From the NCBI GenBank assembly GCA_900754115.1, contig CAAEBM010000023.1, forward strand, positions 62,001-126,000: a stretch of 64,000 bases of DNA, written 5' to 3'. The notes under the pieces were generated by a model. That model ran no database searches. It worked only from the letters and a program-made list of their open reading frames with translations, and was not told the DNA's origin. Shown here piece after piece: positions 8,871 through 14,209 of the stretch. Numbering within the stretch: position 1 is the stretch's first letter; every line of letters starts with the position of its first letter. The DNA comes from Bacilli bacterium. GTDB lineage: Bacteria > Bacillota_I > Bacilli_A > RFN20 > CAG-631. Both the position numbers and the translations under genes were made by a program.

Positions 8871-9033
8871 CTTTTTTAACTTGTAAACGGGAATGTGAGA
8901 TAAATTGTTTTATTCACATCCTCATAGAAAATCAGTCCTTATTTGGCTATTGGTCAAGCCACTTATTCTAGATATGAAAATCTTAAAGCTTATCCAGATA
9001 TTTTTATCATAAAAGATAATAAAAAAATAAATG

Positions 9034-9062
9034 TTTACATCTAAACAAAAATAGCATATAAT
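9034..9062 (+). promoter_or_regulatory. promoter of the short antitoxin-like RNA
   Basis: TTTACA (9034-9039), exactly 17 nt, then a consensus TATAAT (9057-9062). The predicted start at 9069 is the first base of the 15-nt repeat shared with the toxin locus. Confidence 0.7.
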
Positions 9063-9068
9063 AAGAGT

Positions 9069-9125
9069 GCGGTTGAAAATAATAAAAAGAAAAGAGAGTA
9101 GCTCCAACTACTCTCTTTTCGTTTA
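9069..9125 (+). ncRNA. candidate type I antitoxin RNA
   Basis: The predicted RNA is about 55 nt. Its first 15 nt, GCGGTTGAAAATAAT, are repeated at 9213-9227, so it is perfectly complementary to the minus-strand toxin mRNA just after the toxin stop codon. Its 3' end is a perfect 12-bp hairpin (9090-9101 with 9108-9119) with loop CTCCAA. The toxin mRNA carries a hairpin with the complementary loop TTGGAG (9181-9176). A 5' seed plus a kissing terminator loop is how RNA II of par/Fst systems recognises its target. Function is inferred. Confidence 0.6.
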
Positions 9126-9131
9126 AAAAAA

Positions 9132-9160
9132 CTACTAATAAAGCATAACTTTACTAGTAG
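9132..9160 (-). terminator. terminator of the toxin mRNA
   Basis: Read on the minus strand, a 12-bp stem (9160-9149 with 9143-9132, one G-U) with a 5-nt loop is followed by seven U (9131-9125). The G-U pair becomes A-C on the plus strand, so the hairpin is better formed on the minus strand. It ends the toxin mRNA next to the 3' end of the convergent antitoxin RNA. Confidence 0.75.
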
Positions 9161-9235
9161 TCCAAAAATGGATGGCTCCAACCATCTTTTTTTTGTTTGA
9201 AAGGTTACTCTGGCGGTTGAAAATAATATTAGAGT

Positions 9236-9304
9236 CTAATCTTTATTATTATCTTCTTTAACAATTAGATAAATAATAATTAAAGTGAGAACAATAAGTT
9301 CCAT
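9236..9304 (-). CDS. candidate type I toxin, 22-residue membrane peptide
   Basis: The peptide begins MELIVLTLIIIYLIV and ends in a charged tail (KEDNNKD). One hydrophobic helix with an acidic/basic end is the pattern of Fst/Ldr-like type I toxins, which depolarise membranes when over-expressed. The ATG follows GAAAGGG by 4 nt. The transcript would start near 9396 behind a consensus -10, carry a 5' hairpin (9383-9398) and end at 9125. Two even shorter frames lie in the leader. It is far below usual gene-calling limits. There is no direct homology evidence. Confidence 0.6.
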   Translation of the reverse strand: MELIVLTLIIIYLIVKEDNNKD

Positions 9305-9402
9305 TAAACCCTTTCTGATTATTCCATTCGCCAAAGTCTCCTTTGCTGAATGAAATAAATCATTCTGCCATTTCTCCTTTCAATGCACCAAAGTGCATGA
9401 TT

Positions 9403-9431
9403 ATTATATCATTACATTTTAAATGAATAAA
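9403..9431 (-). promoter_or_regulatory. promoter of the toxin mRNA
   Basis: On the minus strand, a perfect TATAAT (9408-9403) lies 17 nt downstream of TTTATT (9431-9426). The predicted start near 9396 falls at a 6-bp hairpin (ATGCAC/GTGCAT, 9383-9398) that would protect the 5' end. Confidence 0.65.
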
Positions 9432-9465
9432 AGTTTTTTCTATCTTAAATCCATCTATTTATCTT

Positions 9466-9489
9466 AGGACCTTTTAGGTCCTTTTTTTT
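9466..9489 (+). terminator. plus-strand terminator in the RNA island
   Basis: AGGACC (9466-9471) and GGTCCT (9477-9482) are separated by 5 nt and followed by a long T run. It implies a plus-strand transcript ending here, antisense to the toxin promoter region, or a barrier to read-through. I see no convincing promoter for such a transcript. Confidence 0.7.
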
Positions 9490-9557
9490 CTGATTCTATC
9501 ATTCTTTTTAACAAACAAACAAACATTCTAAATTATTTCTTACTTTTCATTTGCCTA

Positions 9558-9640
9558 CAATGTCACATGGGACCCTTTTAAGCCCATATAACATTGCCCT
9601 ATTACGAAAGCCTATCCCTTTCGTCTCTTTCTTTTCTTTT
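9558..9640 (+). other. two-hairpin structured segment
   Basis: Hairpin one pairs CAATGT (9558-9563) with ACATTG (9591-9596) and, inside a 3x3 internal loop, ATGGG (9567-9571) with CCCAT (9583-9587). Hairpin two pairs CGAAAG (9605-9610) with CTTTCG (9618-9623) and is followed by a T-rich tract, so it could terminate a plus-strand RNA. No coding frame is evident. Its role is unknown. Confidence 0.5.
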
Positions 9641-9658
9641 TTAGTATCTATGATTCCC

Positions 9659-9808
9659 TTTTTTGTTTTTTTTGAACCCTCAGCTTAACGCTCCTTCCAA
9701 AAATGTAAAGGACTGCCCTACGACGCCTCGTTTTACTTGTCCCTTTACATTTTCCGTTTGTACTTGTCAGGAGGCGTTTGCTCTGTTGGTGTCAAAAAAA
9801 ACAAAAAA
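9659..9808. other. GC-richer pseudoknot-forming element closed by a 17-bp inverted repeat
   Basis: A perfect 17-bp inverted repeat of T/A character (9659-9675 with 9792-9808) encloses about 115 nt that I count as near 47% G+C, well above its surroundings. Inside, a perfect 12-bp stem (9700-9711 with 9742-9753) has ACGCCTC (9723-9729) in its loop. That segment pairs perfectly with GAGGCGT (9771-9777) outside the stem, which is a pseudoknot. TACTTGTC is repeated twice. The element is symmetric enough that the active strand is unclear. It could be a structured RNA or the remnant of a mobile element; I cannot name the family. Confidence 0.55.
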
Positions 9809-9868
9809 AATGTGATTTAAAAAACGGGTCTTTATACTTGTTTGTTAAAAAGCATTGAAAGGGGTGAT

Positions 9869-9898
9869 TTGAAAAAAATAGAACAAAAAAACACTTAA
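9869..9898 (+). CDS. possible 9-codon leader peptide
   Basis: A TTG codon follows AAAGGGGTGAT at close spacing and opens a nine-codon frame (MKKIEQKNT) whose stop codon lies in the hairpin at 9892-9911 that precedes the next small peptide. It resembles a leader whose translation could control folding of that hairpin. It is weakly supported because of its size and TTG start. Confidence 0.25.
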   Translation: MKKIEQKNT

Positions 9899-9911
9899 TT
9901 TTTATTAAGTG
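9892..9911 (+). promoter_or_regulatory. hairpin abutting the ribosome binding site of a small peptide
   Basis: CACTTAAT (9892-9899) and ATTAAGTG (9904-9911) form a perfect 8-bp stem with a TTTT loop. Its last base is the first G of the GGGGTGAT ribosome binding site (9911-9918), so folding could hinder translation of the downstream frame. Confidence 0.5.
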
Positions 9912-9924
9912 GGGTGATGGCTCT

Positions 9925-10005
9925 ATGGATAATCAAGAATTGATTGAGTTAATTATCTTTCTTCTTAAATTATTAAAAAAGAGACAAAAAAGAATATGTA
10001 GTTAA
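9925..10005 (+). CDS. candidate 26-residue amphipathic membrane peptide
   Basis: The peptide opens MDNQELIELIIFLLKLL and ends in a strongly basic tail (KKRQKR). GGGGTGAT lies 6 nt before the ATG. A short hydrophobic helix with a basic tail is typical of small toxic or membrane-associated peptides, but there is no family evidence. A 7-bp inverted repeat (10023-10029 with 10044-10050) lies just downstream without a clear U run. It may be a second type I toxin-like locus. Confidence 0.4.
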   Translation: MDNQELIELIIFLLKLLKKRQKRICS

Positions 10006-10144
10006 CTTATCCAAACACTAACAGCCAAGTTTTTAAGTGTTTTCTTGGCTTCCCACTTTGTATTATAAACCCACTTTAAAATAATTTCAATAAAAAAGCC
10101 GATTTAAATTTGATTTATCTTTATATTTCTTTTATGATATAAAT

Positions 10145-10218
10145 GTAAACAGCAATGTTTACTAACGATGTGTGAATTCAATGGTTAGTGATGAGGTTCA
10201 ATCCCTCATCTTTTTTTT
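10145..10218 (+). ncRNA. candidate three-hairpin small RNA with a tRNA-like T-arm terminator
   Basis: Three consecutive perfect stems are GTAAAC/GTTTAC (10145-10162), ACTAAC/GTTAGT (10161-10166 with 10184-10189, sharing two bases with the first) and GATGAGG/CCTCATC (10190-10210), then eight T. The last loop, TTCAATC, is seven bases and reads exactly as a tRNA T-loop. TATAAA at 10138-10143 could be the -10 box; the -35 is weak. The RNA converges on mutM. No target is established. Confidence 0.45.
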
Positions 10219-10252
10219 AAAACAAATCATTGAAAACTATTTAATAAAAGTT

Positions 10253-11074
10253 TTATTTTTGACAATGAGGACAATATACTGAACTTCTTCCATTAATCAT
10301 CATTCGTTTTAATAATCCATAACATTTAGGGCAAAAAGAATCCGATTTCCCATATACTTTTAAATAAGGTGTATTTCGATAATCTTTTCCCTTTGTTAAT
10401 AAATAATCTTCAAAAGAAATGGTATTTTTCTTTATAAAATAATCAAGTACTTTAGGAATTACTTTTACTAATTTTTCGTATTCTTCATCTAAAAGATTGC
10501 AACCTAATTTATTAGGAAGTATTTGCGATTCAAATAAAATTTCATCAGAATATATATTTCCGATTCCAGCAATAATTTGTTGATTAAGAAGTAACTCTTT
10601 GATACATTTTTTACTTTTTTTACATTTACTTTTTAAATACTCTAAGGTTAATTTACTTGAAAAAGGTTCAATCCCTAATTTTGTTATGCCACTAACATCT
10701 TCGTTTTCTTTTTTAAAAAACCATATTTTTCCAAATCGCCGTGTATCCACATAACGAAGTTCATTTCCATCATTTAATATTAATAAAAGATGAGTATGCT
10801 TTTCATATGGAGTTTTTGAAGATTCTAAAGTAAGACAGCCTGTCATGCGCAAATGAATGACAAGATAACTTTTATCAGTAAACTGAAGTTTTAAAAATTT
10901 ACCACGTCGTAAAAAATTAGATATTGTTTTCCCTTTTACAAGCAAAATAAATTTTTCAGTAGAAGGAGTGGCTATCACTTGTTCATTATTGACTTTTACA
11001 TTTTCAATGATTTTTCCTTTTATATGAGGGGATAATACTTTTTTTATCGTTTCCACTTCTGGCATTTCTGGCAT
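10253..11074 (-). CDS. mutM: formamidopyrimidine-DNA glycosylase (Fpg/MutM)
   Basis: This 273-residue base-excision repair enzyme removes 8-oxoguanine and ring-opened purines. The N-terminus MPEMPEVET supplies the catalytic Pro2 and Glu3. The RGKFL loop and the C-terminal zinc finger with two CxxC pairs (CPKC and CPHC) are intact, and length is normal. It begins 3 bp after the radical SAM gene on the same strand, so it is the last gene of a MarR-regulated operon, an unusual setting for mutM that suggests induction with redox stress. Confidence 0.95.
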   Translation of the reverse strand: MPEMPEVETIKKVLSPHIKGKIIENVKVNNEQVIATPSTEKFILLVKGKTISNFLRRGKFLKLQFTDKSYLVIHLRMTGCLTLESSKTPYEKHTHLLLILNDGNELRYVDTRRFGKIWFFKKENEDVSGITKLGIEPFSSKLTLEYLKSKCKKSKKCIKELLLNQQIIAGIGNIYSDEILFESQILPNKLGCNLLDEEYEKLVKVIPKVLDYFIKKNTISFEDYLLTKGKDYRNTPYLKVYGKSDSFCPKCYGLLKRMMINGRSSVYCPHCQK

Positions 11075-11077
11075 AAT

Positions 11078-11980
11078 TTATCTTTCCTTTTTTCCATTTT
11101 TTTTAATTTCACTATGATAAAAATAATTAACAATAACTGGTGGTGCATCAAAAGGTCTTTTTATTGTATCATCATTAGTAACATATTCTAATCCTATAGA
11201 ACTTGCAAATGCTTTTAATTCTTTATCTAAATTTATCCAATACTCTTTATTATTCTCATTATAAATCTTTTGATATAATGGGAGTAGATGAGGATATTTG
11301 TTTGCAATATAGTCCATGATTTGTGCTTTAAAAGGGCCACGCAAATTTAAGTTTTCCAACCATATCAAATTACATTTATCTTTAACTTGATTAATAATTG
11401 CTTTAACATCTGTAATTCCCGGAAAAATAGGCGAAATAAAACATGTCGTTCGAATTTTAGAATCATAAAAAATTTTCATTGCTTCTAAACGTTTTTTTAT
11501 AGAAACTGCATGGTCCATATCTAAACAAAAAGATTCATCTAATGTATTAATAGACCATGAAACTCGAGCATCATTAAAACTCTTAATTAAATCAAGATCA
11601 CGTAAAATCAAATCAGATTTAGTGGCAATAGAAAGTTTTGCATTACTTCCACAAAGTTGTTTTAATAAATCATGAGTTCGCTTATAAGTTGCTTCTAAAG
11701 GTTGATAAGGATCTGTTACAGAACCAATAAAAAGTTCTTTCCCATCATATTTTTTAGAATTTGATATAGGTTCCCACGTTTTAATGTCTACAAATGTGCC
11801 CCAAGGTTCCGTGTGTTTTGTAAACCGCCTCATAAAACAAGCATAACAATACTTACAACCATGTTGACATCCAACATATGGGTTCACTGAAAAATCACAC
11901 ACAGGTAAATTGGATTTGGTGATAATATTTGAAACCTTTATGTGTTTGATTATTATTTTACTTTTTTCCATTGGTTCCAA
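11078..11980 (-). CDS. SPL-like radical SAM protein (Rv2578c/PA0069-type)
   Basis: The protein is 300 residues, with the radical SAM cluster motif C38-x3-C42-x2-C45 (CQHGCKYC) following NPYVGC, as in the family related to spore photoproduct lyase. The DNA-repair function of true SplB is not assured: these short homologues are uncharacterised. The frame starts at TTG (11980) behind TAAGG. An ATG at 11971 is a fair alternative. It overlaps the upstream nitroreductase by 28 bp and is followed closely by mutM, which supports a shared role in DNA or redox damage response. Confidence 0.8.
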   Translation of the reverse strand: MEPMEKSKIIIKHIKVSNIITKSNLPVCDFSVNPYVGCQHGCKYCYACFMRRFTKHTEPWGTFVDIKTWEPISNSKKYDGKELFIGSVTDPYQPLEATYKRTHDLLKQLCGSNAKLSIATKSDLILRDLDLIKSFNDARVSWSINTLDESFCLDMDHAVSIKKRLEAMKIFYDSKIRTTCFISPIFPGITDVKAIINQVKDKCNLIWLENLNLRGPFKAQIMDYIANKYPHLLPLYQKIYNENNKEYWINLDKELKAFASSIGLEYVTNDDTIKRPFDAPPVIVNYFYHSEIKKNGKKER

Positions 11981-12564
11981 TGTACCTTATTCTCTACAGT
12001 TGCAATTACTTGTGTAGGAACTTTTGCATCCTTTTTTGCATAGCCTAACATAATCAGTGTAGGAAGATAATATCCATCAGGAACTTGTAAAAATTCCTTA
12101 ATTTTTTGTGGTTCTTTTTTTACAGGAATGTGAACAACTGATCCAAGTCCTTCTGCAGTAGCTGCAAGCAAAATATTTTCAACTAATGTCCAAGCCGCTC
12201 CATAATCCATTAACCCATAATTATTTGTTGGACAGTCAAAAGCATATTTTTGCTTAAAATAAGGTAAAATTACGCAAGCTGATTCCTCTATCATGCTTCG
12301 TTGTAAAGGATAAGCAATTTTAAACATTTCTTGTTGAGGAGTTTTGGGTTCTTTAATATTACAATAATACGGAGAAATGAGTTTAGCTAGTGATTGAATC
12401 ATTGTTTTATCGGTTAAAACAATAAGTTCCCATGAACGCTGATGATTTGAAGAGGGTGCTTTTAACCCAGCATTCAGTATTTTGATTAACTTTTCTTGTT
12501 CAATTTCCTTTTCTTGAAATTCTCGAATTGATCTTCTTTTTTCTATGACTTCATAAAATTCCAT
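11953..12564 (-). CDS. nitroreductase family FMN-dependent oxidoreductase
   Basis: The protein has 203 residues. It begins FYEVIEKRRSIREF, the typical FMN-binding start of the nitroreductase fold, followed by LKAPSSNHQRSWE and, near residue 140, GLGSVVHIPV. These enzymes use NAD(P)H to reduce nitro compounds, quinones or flavins. The GGAGGA site is 7 nt before the ATG, and the stop of marR lies 11 bp upstream, so it is the first regulated target of that repressor. Confidence 0.88.
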   Translation of the reverse strand: MEFYEVIEKRRSIREFQEKEIEQEKLIKILNAGLKAPSSNHQRSWELIVLTDKTMIQSLAKLISPYYCNIKEPKTPQQEMFKIAYPLQRSMIEESACVILPYFKQKYAFDCPTNNYGLMDYGAAWTLVENILLAATAEGLGSVVHIPVKKEPQKIKEFLQVPDGYYLPTLIMLGYAKKDAKVPTQVIATVENKVHWNQWKKVK

Positions 12565-12575
12565 AATATATCCTC

Positions 12576-13031
12576 CTAATTTTTTTTGATTTTTGCAAAA
12601 TATTTTTCCATATTTTCAGTGAAAGTTGTCGTCAACTTTACTAAATTCAAAGCCTTTTTTAAACCAAGTTCTTCCATGGCTTGATTTTCAGCCTTTGCAG
12701 CAATAGGAATAATTTTTTGAGCATATTTTCTTCCAGTTTCAGTAAAGTTTATTGGTTTATTGCGTCGATCTGTAGAACCTTTTTCAAAAACAATATACCC
12801 TTTTTTCAAAAATCTTTTGATTACTGCTGCTATTGTTTGTTTATTTGCAGAAAGTCGATCACATATTTCTTTTTGTGTGCATCCATTATTTGAAAACCAA
12901 AGAATATCTAAAACAAATAATTCATTAGTCGTTAATCCATATTGTTTCGCACAATTTGTATAAACTGCATATTGTCGATCACGCAATTGACAGTATTCAT
13001 TTACTAATTGATTAATAGTTATAATAGGCAT
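12576..13031 (-). CDS. MarR family transcriptional regulator
   Basis: This 151-residue winged-helix protein has a helix-turn-helix in CTQKEICDRLSANKQTIAA, a wing at KGSTDRRNKP and flanking dimerisation helices. The start at 13031 is chosen because GGGAGGGAT precedes it; a longer frame opens at 13046 but overlaps that site. A perfect palindrome (13047-13066) sits directly upstream, so it probably represses itself and the nitroreductase-radical SAM-mutM genes behind it. The ligand is unknown, likely a phenolic or electrophile as for other MarR-nitroreductase pairs. Confidence 0.9.
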   Translation of the reverse strand: MPIITINQLVNEYCQLRDRQYAVYTNCAKQYGLTTNELFVLDILWFSNNGCTQKEICDRLSANKQTIAAVIKRFLKKGYIVFEKGSTDRRNKPINFTETGRKYAQKIIPIAAKAENQAMEELGLKKALNLVKLTTTFTENMEKYFAKIKKN

Positions 13032-13046
13032 CAATATCCCTCCCAT

Positions 13047-13066
13047 TTAGTATGATTTCATACTAA
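13047..13066. promoter_or_regulatory. MarR operator palindrome
   Basis: TTAGTATGA and TCATACTAA form a perfect 9-2-9 inverted repeat immediately upstream of the marR ribosome binding site, the expected place and size for a MarR dimer site. Confidence 0.8.
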
Positions 13067-13257
13067 TTATAAAATTTTAATTATCTTTTATCAAGTATTA
13101 ATTTTTTGATGATTACAAATCAAATTTCAAGTTCATATTATTAACGATAAATGAGATTAGATTTCTTGACAATTTCATTTTTCTTTTTATATAATTTTTT
13201 TAAGGTGAACAGAAATATCTTTGTTAATTGCTCATCTTAAAGTTTAGGAAGGGTAAA

Positions 13258-14196
13258 ATGTATCTAATATTTGCTTTATTAAGTGCAATTTTTGCTGCAA
13301 TAGTCAGCATTTTAACTAAAATTGGAATGAAAAACATTGATTCTGATGTTGGAACTTTTTTACGGACAATTGTCGTTTTATTTTTTACTTGGATTATTGT
13401 AATCATTACAAAAGAATATGATTTTTCATCCTTAAATTGGTTTAATTCTCTTTTTATTATTTTATCTGGATTAATGACGGGCCTTAGCTGGATTTTTTAT
13501 TTTAAAGCCTTAAAACTTGGCAATGCAAATAAAGTGGCTCCTATTGACAAAAGTAGCGTCATTTTATCGATTTTATTTTCTTTTTTGATTTTAAATGAAG
13601 CAATTTGTTTAAACAATTTATTAGGTCTTGTTTTGATTGGAACAGGTACTTTTTTAATGATTGAAAAAAAAGATATTCATGAAGAAAACACAAAAAAAAC
13701 TAATTCATGGATTATTTATGCGGTATTAAGTGCTGTTTTTGCTGCTTTAACTGGAATTCTTGGAAAAATAGGTGTCAATGATGTTCCTTCTAATTTAGCT
13801 ACAGCTTTAAGAACAATTGTTGTGTTGATTTCATCCTTTTTAATTTTAGTTTTTACAAAAAAATTGCCAAAAATTAAGGAAGTCAAAAGAAAAGATTATT
13901 TATTTCTTTTTCTTTCTGGCATCGCAACAGGATTAAGTTGGATTTTTTATTATAAAGCATTAAAAGATGGTATTGTCAATGTCGTCATTGCAATAGATAA
14001 ATTGTCAATTGTTTTTACAATCTTTTTTGCTTTTATAATTTTAAAAGAAAAGTGTTCTGTTAAATATTTAATTGGCCTTGTCATTTTAGTCAGTGGAACA
14101 CTATGTATCGTTTTTGTCCCTTCTGTTTTTGAATGGCAAATATGGGATAAAAGTTTTTTTGATTGTCTTCAATACACATTTCATTTAATACAATAA
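13258..14196 (+). CDS. EamA/DMT family transporter
   Basis: This 312-residue membrane protein has ten predicted helices in two homologous EamA halves. Each half carries the motif SGxxTGLSWIFYFKALK (about residues 70-90 and 220-240). Members export metabolites or amino acids; substrate is unknown. The start at 13258 follows AGGAAGGG; a TTG frame from 13228 lacks support. It faces away from marR and converges on the ABC transporter genes. Confidence 0.88.
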   Translation: MYLIFALLSAIFAAIVSILTKIGMKNIDSDVGTFLRTIVVLFFTWIIVIITKEYDFSSLNWFNSLFIILSGLMTGLSWIFYFKALKLGNANKVAPIDKSSVILSILFSFLILNEAICLNNLLGLVLIGTGTFLMIEKKDIHEENTKKTNSWIIYAVLSAVFAALTGILGKIGVNDVPSNLATALRTIVVLISSFLILVFTKKLPKIKEVKRKDYLFLFLSGIATGLSWIFYYKALKDGIVNVVIAIDKLSIVFTIFFAFIILKEKCSVKYLIGLVILVSGTLCIVFVPSVFEWQIWDKSFFDCLQYTFHLIQ

Positions 14197-14209
14197 AAAA
14201 TAAATATTT

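Larger units (their letters stand above)
9069..9227 (+). repeat. 15-nt direct repeat flanking the toxin 3' UTR
   Basis: GCGGTTGAAAATAAT occurs at 9069-9083 and 9213-9227. The first copy is the 5' end of the predicted antitoxin RNA and the second lies opposite the toxin 3' UTR. The loop sequence CTCCAA (9102-9107 and 9176-9181) is also duplicated, each copy between inverted repeats of different sequence. The unpaired recognition elements are thus conserved while the stems differ. Confidence 0.85.

Noticed and set aside
8928..9044. A plus-strand fragment of about 38 codons (YLAIGQATYSRYENLKAYP...) that looks protein-like.
   Set aside because: It has a stop directly upstream, no start or ribosome binding site, and it overlaps the antitoxin promoter. 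At most it is a gene relic.
8922..9107. A 61-codon minus-strand frame across the antitoxin RNA region.
   Set aside because: It has no ribosome binding site and its composition simply reflects AT-rich DNA. The promoter and hairpin explain this stretch better.
9659..9808. Possible signal recognition particle RNA, RNase P RNA or tmRNA, because of the structured GC-richer core.
   Set aside because: None of their conserved cores (SRP tetraloop domain, RNase P GAGGAAAGUCC block, tmRNA tag and CCA end) is present on either strand.
9558..9813. CRISPR array or tracrRNA-like repeats.
   Set aside because: The repeats are inverted or single short pairs, without regular spacing or spacers, and no cas gene lies in the window.
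11078..11980. Spore photoproduct lyase SplB.
   Set aside because: The cysteine motif and overall fold are related, but the protein is shorter and lacks the C-terminal features I associate with SplB, so the general SPL-like radical SAM name was used.
12681..12963. Plus-strand frames opposite marR.
   Set aside because: Both are shadows of a clear MarR coding sequence and have no translation signals.
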